Positions 51,645 to 59,904 of a stretch of 64,000 nt of DNA are shown in pieces. The position numbers were made by a program, and so were the translations under genes. The notes below the pieces were generated by a model, which worked only from the letters and a program-made list of their open reading frames with translations, did not search any database and was not told the origin of the DNA. Origin of the DNA: an uncultured bacterium (GTDB lineage: Bacteria; Calescibacteriota; Calescibacteriia; Calescibacteriales; Calescibacteriaceae); contig CALHPK010000002.1 of assembly GCA_938036315.1 (NCBI GenBank), positions 97,225-161,224 of the forward strand. Reading direction: 5' to 3'. How positions within the stretch are numbered: the first letter of the stretch is position 1; every line of letters starts with the position of its first letter.

Positions 51645-52844
51645 TCACATATTATCAACTATAGCCTTTGCAAATTCTGAGCATTTCACTTCCTTAGCTC
51701 CTTCGATCTGACGCGCCAGATCGTAAGTAAATATTTTTTTCAAAAATGTCTCTTTAAGTGCGGACTCAATAAGCGTGGCTACTTCATTCCAGCCTATGTA
51801 TTCAAACATCATAACACCTGAAAGGATCAGTGAAGTGGGATTAACCTTGTCAAGACCTGCATATTTGGGAGCAGTCCCATGGGTAGCTTCAAAGATAGCA
51901 TAAAAGTCTCCTATATTAGCACCTGGAGCAACTCCGAGTCCTCCCACTAGTCCAGCAAGAGCATCAGAAATATAGTCTCCATTAAGATTCGGAGAGATGA
52001 TTATATCATACTCATCTGAGCGTGTGAGAATTTGCTGAAACATATTATCAGCGATTCTATCTTTGATCACTATTTTGCTATCTTGAGATTTTCCTTCTGC
52101 CAATTCTGCTTCTGTTATAATTTTGTCACCGAATTCCTCCTTTGCGGTTTTATAGCACCATTCCCGGAAAGCCCCTTCAGTAAACTTCATTATATTTCCT
52201 TTATGCATAATAGTTATACTCTTTCTATTTTTTGCTATTGCATAGTTGATTGCTTTTCTCATAAGCCTGCGAGTTGCAAACTCAGAAATCGGCTTCAAAC
52301 CTATACCACTGTCTTCCCTTAAGGAGATCTTGAATTCTTCTTTGAGAAACTCTCTTACTCTTCGAGCCTCCGGTGAGTCATACTTCCATTCAATACCGGC
52401 ATATACATCTTCCGTGTTTTCTCTAAAAACAACGGCATCAACCTTCTCAGGATGCTTCAGAGGAGATGGAACACCACTATAATATTTCACAGGTCTCACA
52501 CAAGCATAAAGATCAAATATCTGGCGTAGAGCAACGTTGAGCGAACGAATACCACCGCCAACGGGTGTTGTGAGGGGACCTTTTATTGCGACTATATGTT
52601 CTTTTATGGTTTGCAGAGTTTCTTCTGGAAGCCAGCTTCCAGTTCTCTTGTACGCGCTCTCTCCAGCTAGAGCTTCAATCCAGTTTACTTTTCTTCTTCC
52701 ACCATATGCTTTCTTCACAGCAGCTTCAAAAACCAACTTAGCTGCTCGGGAAATATCTGGTCCAGTCCCATCACCTTCTATAAAAGGAATATCAACCTCA
52801 TCAGGTACCTTAAGTTTACCATCTTCTATTTTTATCTTTGCCAT
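51645..52844 (-). CDS. icd: NADP-type isocitrate dehydrogenase
   Basis: Oxidative decarboxylation of isocitrate to 2-oxoglutarate, or the reverse in a reductive TCA cycle. In 399 residues: [10 protein letters not shown] near the N-terminus, [52 protein letters not shown], and the C-terminal [25 protein letters not shown]. The Lys-Tyr pair region resembles bacterial NADP enzymes. It sits 77 bp after gltX and 165 bp before purA. The direction of the cycle cannot be told from this window. Confidence 0.95.
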   Translation of the reverse strand: MAKIKIEDGKLKVPDEVDIPFIEGDGTGPDISRAAKLVFEAAVKKAYGGRRKVNWIEALAGESAYKRTGSWLPEETLQTIKEHIVAIKGPLTTPVGGGIRSLNVALRQIFDLYACVRPVKYYSGVPSPLKHPEKVDAVVFRENTEDVYAGIEWKYDSPEARRVREFLKEEFKISLREDSGIGLKPISEFATRRLMRKAINYAIAKNRKSITIMHKGNIMKFTEGAFREWCYKTAKEEFGDKIITEAELAEGKSQDSKIVIKDRIADNMFQQILTRSDEYDIIISPNLNGDYISDALAGLVGGLGVAPGANIGDFYAIFEATHGTAPKYAGLDKVNPTSLILSGVMMFEYIGWNEVATLIESALKETFLKKIFTYDLARQIEGAKEVKCSEFAKAIVDNM

Positions 52845-52921
52845 AGCATAATAGAATATACATCAGATTGTAAAAATTAGATAATACTAAAAATTTTGCT
52901 GAAAAAAGACCTCACGAGAAC

Positions 52922-54313
52922 TTAAATTCTCTGAATAACCTTTTCTATTCTTTTTACAGTTTCATCAATCCCCAAAACTCTGATTACCTCATACAAAGGT
53001 GGACTAACAAGCTTACCATACAAAGCTAAACGTAAAACCTGTGCCACGAAGACTTTCTTAACATTATATTTTTGTGAGAGCTCCGATAAAATCTTATCAA
53101 ACTCCAATCTTGAATTCTCCCCGTCTGATAATGTTGCGAGTTTTTCTTTTAATTCTTCTAAAATATACTTGCCAGTTTCATTGAAAAATTCTTTTACTCC
53201 CTCTTCGTCATAAGTTTCGACTGAAAGTAGAGGTTTTATCATATTAGCCATCTCAAGTAAGGAATTAACTCTGACTTTCACAGCTGGCAAGATTTGTTTG
53301 ATCTTCTCGGCAGTAGTATCTGAAAAATCTAAAAACTCAGAAAGTCTCTGGATCAGGATATCATCTGGCAAGATTTTTATCCACTCTGAATTCAGCCAGT
53401 ATAATTTTTTGAAATTGTAACGTGCGGGGGTTCTGTTTACCTCTGAAATGTCAAAAAGCTGAATTAGCTCATCCATAGAGAAAATTTCTTTATCTTTATA
53501 AGCCCATCCAAGTCGTGCCAGATGATTTGTAACAGCTTCGGTCAAAAATCCGTCCTTTTTAAGGTCAAGAATGTATATTGAATTTATACTTTCAACCCTT
53601 TTTGAGAGCTTTCCCTCACCCTCATCTGGTAAAATCAGCGGTAAATGAGCAAACTGGGGAATGTGTCCCAATATCCTAAAAAGTAGAATTTGCTTTGGAG
53701 TATTGGATATATGATCTGCACCCCTTATAACGTGAGTAATCTTAAAATCAACATCATCAACTACTGATGCAAGATTATAAGTAGGTAGACCGTTAGATCT
53801 CAATAAAGTAAAATCTTCTATTTCCTCAGAATTTACAGAGATTTTTTTCATCACAAGATCTTCAAATTCTACTGTGAAGATATCATCTGGAACCTTAAAT
53901 CTTACAGCGAAGGGTTTATCCTTTGGAAAATCCTTTCTTGATCTACATGTCCCAGGATATCTAGGATTCATTTTTTTTCTCAGAGCTTCTTGTCTGTACC
54001 TTTCGAGCTCCTCTGGAGAACAGTAACATCTGTATGCAAAACCATTTTCAATAAGCCAGTCGGTAACCTCTTTGTATCTTGCTATTCTGTCAGATTGCCT
54101 GAAAATCTCATCGTATTTTATGCCTAAAAAATTGAGTCCTGCCTTTATTTCTTCCTCATATTCAATCTTTGATCTTTCTTTATCTGTATCATCTATTCGT
54201 AATATGAATTTACCGTTGTTTTTCTTTGCCCAAAGGTATGAAAATAATGCTGTTCGCGCTACCCCTACATGAAACCTGCCAGTTGGAGACGGAGCAAATC
54301 TCGTAATAACCAT
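52922..54313 (-). CDS. gltX: Glutamyl-tRNA synthetase
   Basis: Class I synthetase charging tRNA-Glu (possibly also tRNA-Gln). In 463 residues: FAPSPTGRFHVG contains the HIGH-equivalent, RIDDTDKERSK follows, and GEGKLSKR is the KMSKS-equivalent. The C-terminal alpha-helical anticodon-binding domain is present to residue 463. The start is ATG at 54313 with no clear ribosome binding site. First gene of the gltX-icd-purA-bamA series. Whether it is discriminating cannot be decided by eye. Confidence 0.97.
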   Translation of the reverse strand: MVITRFAPSPTGRFHVGVARTALFSYLWAKKNNGKFILRIDDTDKERSKIEYEEEIKAGLNFLGIKYDEIFRQSDRIARYKEVTDWLIENGFAYRCYCSPEELERYRQEALRKKMNPRYPGTCRSRKDFPKDKPFAVRFKVPDDIFTVEFEDLVMKKISVNSEEIEDFTLLRSNGLPTYNLASVVDDVDFKITHVIRGADHISNTPKQILLFRILGHIPQFAHLPLILPDEGEGKLSKRVESINSIYILDLKKDGFLTEAVTNHLARLGWAYKDKEIFSMDELIQLFDISEVNRTPARYNFKKLYWLNSEWIKILPDDILIQRLSEFLDFSDTTAEKIKQILPAVKVRVNSLLEMANMIKPLLSVETYDEEGVKEFFNETGKYILEELKEKLATLSDGENSRLEFDKILSELSQKYNVKKVFVAQVLRLALYGKLVSPPLYEVIRVLGIDETVKRIEKVIQRI

Positions 54314-54361
54314 GGTACCAGAAAAATAAAATTAGTAACACTATCTTTACCAATTTTCATT

Positions 54362-54399
54362 GTTGCAAAATAATATCTAAGTTGCAAAATAATAACTAG
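54362..54399. repeat. 19-bp tandem repeat, two copies
   Basis: GTTGCAAAATAATATCTAA at 54362-54380 and GTTGCAAAATAATAACTAG at 54381-54399, with two mismatches, in the gltX-uppS spacer. Confidence 0.85.
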
Positions 54400-54413
54400 C
54401 AATCACAGATCAG

Positions 54414-54457
54414 AATGGGAAAACCCTAAAAAACTAATGGGAAAATCTTAAAAAGCT
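54414..54457. repeat. 22-bp tandem repeat, two copies
   Basis: Two 22-bp units beginning AATGGGAAAA at 54414-54435 and 54436-54457. They differ at four positions. They lie 14 bp from the preceding 19-bp repeat. Confidence 0.85.
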
Positions 54458-54631
54458 AAAAGGAATTTAATTTTGTTCTCTTGAGAAAACTTTTCCTTTA
54501 AAATCTCCAACCTTTCAAGGGTTTTTAGAATATTCTCATGAATAAATCCATCTCAAAATTATTTTCTAAAGGAGATAACTAAAATTATAAAATACAATTT
54601 CTGTGAATAATAGATAAAGTAAAGAGAGAAT

Positions 54632-55426
54632 ATGGCAGAAAGACGCAATCTACTTGAAACTCTGGATAAGAAGAAAATTCCATATCATGTTGCGATAATA
54701 ATGGATGGAAACGGAAGATGGGCACAAAAAAGAGGACTCCCCAGAATAGAAGGACACAAACAAGGAGCAAAATCTGTTGATTCTGTCACAACAACAGCAA
54801 GAAAAATAGGGATAAAGTATCTCACACTCTACGCATTTTCAAAGGACAATTGGAAAAGACCAAAAGATGAAATCTTAGCTCTTTTTGACCTCCTTAGACA
54901 CTACCTTTCAAAGAAAAAAGATAAAATGAAAAAAAATCAGATAAAATTTAATGTAGTCGGAGATATAGAAGATTTACCACAAGATATAGTGGGAAAAATA
55001 AACGAAGTCAAAGCTTATACATCAGATTGCAATGGTATGGTTCTAACCCTTGCTTTAAGCTACTCTGGAAAATCCGAAATAGTAAAAGCCTGTAAGAAAA
55101 TATTGAAAATGTACAAGGATGGGAAGATTACCGAGGAAGAAATAGATAATAACCTTTTTTCCGATATGATTGGGCTTCCAGATGTTGACTTACTTATAAG
55201 AACTTCTGGGGAAATGAGAGTTTCTGACTTCCTGCTGTGGAATATTGCATATGCAGAAGTATACATCACGAAAAAACTGTGGCCAGATTTCAGAGGGAAA
55301 GATCTAATAAAAGCTATGAAAGAATTTCAGAAGAGGGAAAGAAGATTCGGCCTAACGCAAGAACAGATAATGACTATGAAACAGGATATGAAAGAAAATA
55401 CGGAAAAGACTATTGATTGCCCATAG
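54632..55426 (+). CDS. uppS: Isoprenyl diphosphate synthase (undecaprenyl-type, cis)
   Basis: Cis-prenyltransferase that builds the polyprenyl diphosphate carrier for peptidoglycan and surface glycans. In 264 residues: HVAIIMDGNGRWA with the catalytic Asp25, GHKQGAKSV, TLYAFSKDNWKRP, and the C-terminal DLLIRTSGEMRVSDFLLWNIAYAEVYI. The usual ExR region is retained. It is divergent from gltX and convergent with meaB (13 bp). Its C5 substrate derives from the pathway containing dxr at the left edge. Product length is not determinable here. Confidence 0.95.
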   Translation: MAERRNLLETLDKKKIPYHVAIIMDGNGRWAQKRGLPRIEGHKQGAKSVDSVTTTARKIGIKYLTLYAFSKDNWKRPKDEILALFDLLRHYLSKKKDKMKKNQIKFNVVGDIEDLPQDIVGKINEVKAYTSDCNGMVLTLALSYSGKSEIVKACKKILKMYKDGKITEEEIDNNLFSDMIGLPDVDLLIRTSGEMRVSDFLLWNIAYAEVYITKKLWPDFRGKDLIKAMKEFQKRERRFGLTQEQIMTMKQDMKENTEKTIDCP

Positions 55427-55439
55427 TTGAGCTATATCT

Positions 55440-56402
55440 TCACATCACAAATTTTTCAAGGAGCTCAATAGCAGCGGAATATGGATCTTTCTTTCTTGCA
55501 AGGATATCAGAAAGATTCCTCTTAAAATCCTCTGTTTCTTTTATACGCTTTACAAATCCACGAGATAAGGCGCTTACAAAATCTCTTTCCATCCTCTTTT
55601 CCCTTTTCTTCAAGGTTATTCCCTTCTCATCTATGTATTTTTTATGCTTTTCTAAAAGTTCTATGAGTTCTGGTATACCTACACCGTCTTTTGCGATTGC
55701 TTTGATAACTGGTGGCTTCCATTCCTCAGGAGATCCCTCCATAAGATTTAAATACACTGTGTGAGATAAATCTATTGAACTTTTTATTTCGTTGTACAAT
55801 TTATCTGCAGATGGCCTATCGGATTTATTAAGAACAATAATGTCGGCGATTTCTAAAATCCCCCCTTTCATAAACTGTATTTCATCACCACTTTCTGGAG
55901 AAACGACAAGTATTACGGTATCAGCGATATTGTAAATTTCGGTCTCGCCCTGCCCTGTGCCGGTGGTTTCCACTATTATTCTTTTCATTCCGAAAATGAT
56001 ATAAAGATTCACAATATCGCTCGTATTCAATGATATCCCTCCGACCTCTCCCCGAGTTCCCACACTTCTTATGAAAGTTCCCTCTCTTTCTCTGACCCCC
56101 TGCATTCTTATTCTATCCCCAAGAACAGCTCCCTCACTCTTTACAGATGAAGGATCGCAAAGCAAAACCCCACAATCTACATGTTGAATAAGCTGTGATA
56201 TTATTGTACTTTTTCCTATACCCGGAGAACCAGTTATACCTATTATATGTACTGAGGTGTCAAGCAGATTTCTTCCGGTCTTTTCAGACAATGCCGAAAT
56301 AAGAAGGTAAGCCTTCTCTGGGAATCTCTCAACAAAGCTTATAGCCTGAGATAGAGCGAGTTTATCTCTCTTCAAGAAACCCTCTATTATTCCATTAAAC
56401 AT
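55440..56402 (-). CDS. meaB: MeaB/ArgK-type G3E GTPase
   Basis: P-loop GTPase that protects and gates B12-dependent methylmalonyl-CoA mutase. In 320 residues: Walker A GITGSPGIGKST with GSPGIGKST at residues 58-66, LCDPSSVKSEGAVLGDRIRM, SVGTRGEVGGIS, VETTGTGQGETEI and guanine-specificity NKSD. The C-terminal helical dimerisation arm is present. The mutase is not in the window. Cobyric acid synthase at 45817 is consistent with B12 use. The alternative, a related acyl-CoA mutase chaperone, has the same fold. Confidence 0.93.
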   Translation of the reverse strand: MFNGIIEGFLKRDKLALSQAISFVERFPEKAYLLISALSEKTGRNLLDTSVHIIGITGSPGIGKSTIISQLIQHVDCGVLLCDPSSVKSEGAVLGDRIRMQGVREREGTFIRSVGTRGEVGGISLNTSDIVNLYIIFGMKRIIVETTGTGQGETEIYNIADTVILVVSPESGDEIQFMKGGILEIADIIVLNKSDRPSADKLYNEIKSSIDLSHTVYLNLMEGSPEEWKPPVIKAIAKDGVGIPELIELLEKHKKYIDEKGITLKKREKRMERDFVSALSRGFVKRIKETEDFKRNLSDILARKKDPYSAAIELLEKFVM

Positions 56403-56713
56403 TATAGCAACTCAAATAATAAACCCAAAATTTCAGAACGAATAAATAAAAAAATGATATTTTCAAAAGTAGAATATACACTCTTGTGTGAGCATAAGCA
56501 TTTTTCAATTTTTATTCTTGAGACATTAACAAAAAGAAATTTTTATTCTTGAGACATTAACAAAAAAATATACTGCATTGGGGGTTAGAAGCTGAGGGTC
56601 AGGGAAGGAGTTATTAATCTATTAATCCATACTTCCTTTCAGGAATAATGGTAAACCTGGGACTCTTCCCAAATTTATAGATCTCATCTACAAGATTTCA
56701 CAAAATGCCAATC
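56403..56713. other. 311-bp intergenic region
   Basis: Spacer between rsmE and meaB, both on the minus strand. AT-rich, with a large 31-bp tandem duplication at 56507-56568 and a locally GC-richer piece at about 56577-56615. I see no tRNA, terminator hairpin or coding signal in it. The meaB promoter is expected at the right part. Confidence 0.55.
56507..56568. repeat. 31-bp tandem repeat, two copies
   Basis: Two units beginning AATTTTTATTCTTGAGACAT at 56507-56537 and 56538-56568, nearly identical. It is the longest tandem duplication seen in the window. Confidence 0.9.
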
Positions 56714-57424
56714 TCACCGGACATTTAAGAAAAAATCTAAGATTGAAGCAATGTAAATAGGAAACATCTCAGCAGTAATTATTAGATCTCCAGCTGAATA
56801 ATCTGAAAATCCGACACCTCTGAGAAAGTCAATTTCCGAATCATCGAAACCTCCCTCCGGCCCCACAATGAATAAAATGCTTCCTTTTTTTATCTCTTGT
56901 TTTATTTTTAATAAAACTTCAGGAGTTAGAAGGTTTGTAGATTTTTCCCAAAAAACCATCTTCACATCAAAGTTATGTGGATTCAATTTGCTTATGTGGG
57001 TGATCTCGTCTATTGCTGGAGGTGGAGCTCCTGAAATCTTAGCAAACTCAATCGATAATCTTTCTAACCTCCTACGAAATTTCTCCTTCTTCTCCATTTT
57101 TAGTTTTACCTCAACTCTTCTACTTATAAGCGGTATTATTCTTTGAACTCCCAAAAGTGACAAAAATTTCACCGCTGTTTCGTTATGCTGTTTCTTGAGC
57201 AGAGAAATCCCAACAGTAATCTTCCAGTCCTTTTCATATCTTTCTATAACCTGCTGTATTTTTCCGACCTTTGACGTGGGCTCAATGACTTCAACAATGG
57301 CAAATCTCCCATCTGGGAGAAGAGCTTTGACAAATTCTCCTTCTTTCAATCTTAAGACTTCAGCATGGTGAGGATCTAAAATCACATTTTCTCCATCAAC
57401 TGAAATAGCCCTTAGCTTCTTCAT
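56714..57424 (-). CDS. rsmE: 16S rRNA (uracil-1498-N3)-methyltransferase
   Basis: SPOUT-class methyltransferase acting on 16S rRNA in the small subunit. From Met at 57424 about 236 residues. An N-terminal PUA-like domain (ILDPHHAEVLRLKEGE) is followed by the SPOUT domain with SLLGVQRIIPLISRR, RLSIEFAKISGAPPPA and the knot motif FIVGPEGGFDDSEIDFL. The C-terminal LIITAEMFPIYIASILDFF is usual (family RAETA is replaced by ITAEM). The longer start at 57454 adds ten residues without support. Divergent from gcvH. Confidence 0.93.
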   Translation of the reverse strand: MKKLRAISVDGENVILDPHHAEVLRLKEGEFVKALLPDGRFAIVEVIEPTSKVGKIQQVIERYEKDWKITVGISLLKKQHNETAVKFLSLLGVQRIIPLISRRVEVKLKMEKKEKFRRRLERLSIEFAKISGAPPPAIDEITHISKLNPHNFDVKMVFWEKSTNLLTPEVLLKIKQEIKKGSILFIVGPEGGFDDSEIDFLRGVGFSDYSAGDLIITAEMFPIYIASILDFFLNVR

Positions 57425-57500
57425 AAATAATATTTCATAAATTATCCCAAACAAATCTGATAAATTTGATTTTTTTTTAGTATAGATAAAACATCTGAGT

Positions 57501-57905
57501 ATGAAAAAATATGAAGTTCCCGATAATCTCTTATATACTAAGGAGCATGAATGGATAAAGGTGGATGGAGATAAGGCGATCTGTGGAATAACCGACTATG
57601 CCCAAAAGAGCTTATCTGACATTGTCTTTGTCGAAACACCAGAAATCGGGAGAGAAATCAAAAAGAATGAGGTAGTCTGCACAATTGAATCTGTAAAGTC
57701 TGTATCAGATGTGTACTCACCTACATCTGGGAAAATAGTAGATGCAAATGAAAGACTTAAAAACGAACCAGATCTTATAAATAAATCTCCGTATGAAGAC
57801 GGATGGATATTCAAACTCGAGCTTGCAGATAAAAGCGAACTTGAAGATCTTATTAAACCAGAAGAGTACAGAGAACTTATCAGAAAAATAGAAGAGGGAA
57901 GATAA
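57501..57905 (+). CDS. gcvH: Glycine cleavage system H protein
   Basis: Lipoyl carrier that shuttles the aminomethyl group between P, T and L proteins. In 134 residues: YTKEHEWIKVDGDKAICGITDYAQ, then ESVKSVSDVYSP with the lipoylated Lys66, and the C-terminal NKSPYEDGWIFKLE. Lipoyl synthase (44911) and gcvT (33595) are encoded elsewhere in the window. The galU start follows 2 bp after its stop, so the two are probably on one mRNA although functionally unrelated. Confidence 0.97.
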   Translation: MKKYEVPDNLLYTKEHEWIKVDGDKAICGITDYAQKSLSDIVFVETPEIGREIKKNEVVCTIESVKSVSDVYSPTSGKIVDANERLKNEPDLINKSPYEDGWIFKLELADKSELEDLIKPEEYRELIRKIEEGR

Positions 57906-57907
57906 AT

Positions 57908-58750
57908 ATGGTTGAGGTAGCTTTAATCCCAGCGGCAGGGTTTGGAACACGTGTACTTCCCGCATCAAAAGCGATACCAAAAGAACTCTTCCCAATATAC
58001 AACAAACCAGCAATTCACCTTGTAATCCAGGAGTGTCTACTATCAGGAATAAAAGAGGTAATCCTTGTACTTTCAAGAAGAAAATTAGATATACTGAAAT
58101 ATTTCGATGAAGATAGAGAACTTGAGGATTTCCTGAAAGAAAGAGGTAAAAAAGAACTTCTTAGAAGCTTAGAAGTTTTTAAGCAGATAAAGATAGATTA
58201 CGTAATTCAGGAGAAGCAGAAAGGTCTGGGAGATGCTGTTTTACACGGTGAAAGTAAAATAGGCAGTAGACCATTTGCAGTCATACTCCCTGACGATCTT
58301 TTTATAACCAAAGAAGGTTTCTCAGCTACAAAAGAGCTCATCAGAATCTTTGAAGAGAAAAAGCCAGAAGGCGGGATCATACTACTGAAAAAAGTTCCCA
58401 AAAAAGATGTGTCAAAGTATGGGGTGGTAATTCCTGACGAAATCAAAGGCAAATATGTGTGGCTCTCAGGAGTTGTGGAAAAACCAGAACCGGAGAGCGC
58501 TCCATCGCAGTTAGCAGTCGTTGGTAGATACGTGTTCTCACCAAAAATATTCGAGTGGTTAAAAACAGAACCAGAAGATAAAACCGGGGAAATACAGCTT
58601 GCTGGGGCAATTGGAAGGTTTTCAAGTGAGATCAAAAGAGCGGTTCTTGGTATCCTCCTCCCAGGTAGATGGTTAGATATAGGCTCTCCTGAAGGGTACA
58701 TCAAAGCTGTGAACTTTTTTGCAAGGAACAGAAAGTTCTTAGATTGTTGA
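57908..58750 (+). CDS. galU: UTP-glucose-1-phosphate uridylyltransferase
   Basis: Makes UDP-glucose for surface glycans. In 280 residues: the nucleotidyltransferase start AAGFGTRVLPASKAIPKELFP, IQEKQKGLGDAVLH, VILPDDLF with the metal Asp, VEKPEPESAPS, and the late GEIQLAGAIG. A GAGGGA element precedes the ATG. It is 5 bp from the convergent aminotransferase gene. UDP-glucose could feed the UDP-sugar and glycosyltransferase genes at 20-28 kb. Confidence 0.95.
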   Translation: MVEVALIPAAGFGTRVLPASKAIPKELFPIYNKPAIHLVIQECLLSGIKEVILVLSRRKLDILKYFDEDRELEDFLKERGKKELLRSLEVFKQIKIDYVIQEKQKGLGDAVLHGESKIGSRPFAVILPDDLFITKEGFSATKELIRIFEEKKPEGGIILLKKVPKKDVSKYGVVIPDEIKGKYVWLSGVVEKPEPESAPSQLAVVGRYVFSPKIFEWLKTEPEDKTGEIQLAGAIGRFSSEIKRAVLGILLPGRWLDIGSPEGYIKAVNFFARNRKFLDC

Positions 58751-58755
58751 CAGGA

Positions 58756-59853
58756 TCAGTTAGCAGAAGCTTTTGATTTGAACTCTTCAACAGCTTGCTT
58801 GAGGACATTTCCAACATAAATCATATCCCCTTCGGTATAGTATCCCATATGAGCTATTCTTATAATTTTCCCTTTGAGTTCGCCCTGCCCTCCTGCCACC
58901 CATGCTCCAAGTTCTCTCATTCTTTTTCTTATCTTCTCTGCATCATCTATCTCTATGGTAGTAAGACCGGGAGCCGGCTTTTTGGCAAAGATTTTAAGTC
59001 CTAAAACTTCGACCATATTTCTCAAAATCCCGGCAAGTCTTTTGTGCCTTTCAAAAACGTTTTGCAATCCTTCTTCATCTATTATCATCCTGAGAGATTC
59101 TCTTAGCCCCTTTATCAGAGAAATTGCTGGAGTCCAAGCTGTTTCACCCTCCTGCTGAGCTTTCATCTCTCTTTTTACACTGAAATAAAACTTGGGAAGA
59201 TCTGACTTTTCCATAAACTTCAAAGCTCTCTGAGAGGCTGAAAGCATAGAAAGTCCCGGCGGGAGCATAAGAGCCTTCTGAGACCCTGTGATAAGAACAT
59301 CTATGCCCCAGTTATCCATTTCTATATTGAAAACGCCAACTGCGGTGATTCCATCCACTATATACAAGATATCATCTCCCCTTTCTTCTCTTATAACTTC
59401 TCCAACTTCTTTTACAGGGTGCTGAACTCCAGTCGAGGTTTCACACCCCTGAATAAAAACCCCTTTTATCTTCCCATCTTTTTGGAGAGCTTTCCTTACG
59501 TCACTTGGGTCTACTGCGTATCCATATGGGATCTTTATCTCTTCAACTTCAAGAGAATATGCTCTACATATCTGGCTCCATCTTTCACCAAATTTTCCGG
59601 CATTTATTACCAACGCCTTATCGCCTCTACAGAAAAAATTTGAGACAGCGGATTCCATAGCCCCAGTTCCGGAAGACGCAAATACTATTACATCTTGATT
59701 TGTAGCAAAAAGTTTCTTGAGTTTTTCCCTTACTTCAAAAAATATCTCTCGAAAATCTTGACTTCTATGATGAATTATGGGTTCTGAAATAGCCTTAAGA
59801 ACTCTTGATGGAACTTCGGCTGGACCCGGAGTGAAAAGCAGAAACTTTTGCAT
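58756..59853 (-). CDS. Class V aminotransferase (alanine/serine-glyoxylate type)
   Basis: PLP-dependent aminotransferase of 365 residues. It begins FLLFTPGPAEVPSRVL, typical of the SGAT/AGAT subgroup, with SSGTGAMESAVSNFF, YIVDGITAVGVF carrying the cofactor Asp, and the Schiff-base Lys193 in TGSQKALMLPPG. In autotrophs and thermophiles this subgroup links serine, glyoxylate and glycine, which would fit the glycine cleavage genes. Soluble-hydrogenase small-subunit mis-annotations belong to the same family. The exact amino donor is uncertain. Confidence 0.9.
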   Translation of the reverse strand: MQKFLLFTPGPAEVPSRVLKAISEPIIHHRSQDFREIFFEVREKLKKLFATNQDVIVFASSGTGAMESAVSNFFCRGDKALVINAGKFGERWSQICRAYSLEVEEIKIPYGYAVDPSDVRKALQKDGKIKGVFIQGCETSTGVQHPVKEVGEVIREERGDDILYIVDGITAVGVFNIEMDNWGIDVLITGSQKALMLPPGLSMLSASQRALKFMEKSDLPKFYFSVKREMKAQQEGETAWTPAISLIKGLRESLRMIIDEEGLQNVFERHKRLAGILRNMVEVLGLKIFAKKPAPGLTTIEIDDAEKIRKRMRELGAWVAGGQGELKGKIIRIAHMGYYTEGDMIYVGNVLKQAVEEFKSKASAN

Positions 59854-59904
59854 ATACAGAATTTTTCATACTATACCTATTCTCTTACAATTTACAGAAA
59901 AATT

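Larger units (their letters stand above)
54314..54631. other. 318-bp divergent intergenic region
   Basis: Spacer between divergent gltX and uppS. It is AT-rich and contains two separate tandem duplications (54362-54399 and 54414-54457). I see no RNA gene, terminator or conserved protein. A GAGAG element at about 54624 may serve as a weak ribosome binding site for uppS. Confidence 0.6.

Noticed and set aside
57455-57500. Glycine riboswitch upstream of gcvH
   Set aside because: Only 46 AT-rich bases separate rsmE and gcvH, too short for the aptamer, and no matching structure is seen. gcvT is internal to an operon.
58207-58704. 165-codon open frame antisense to galU
   Set aside because: Ser/Pro-rich shadow of the conserved galU frame without any start signal.
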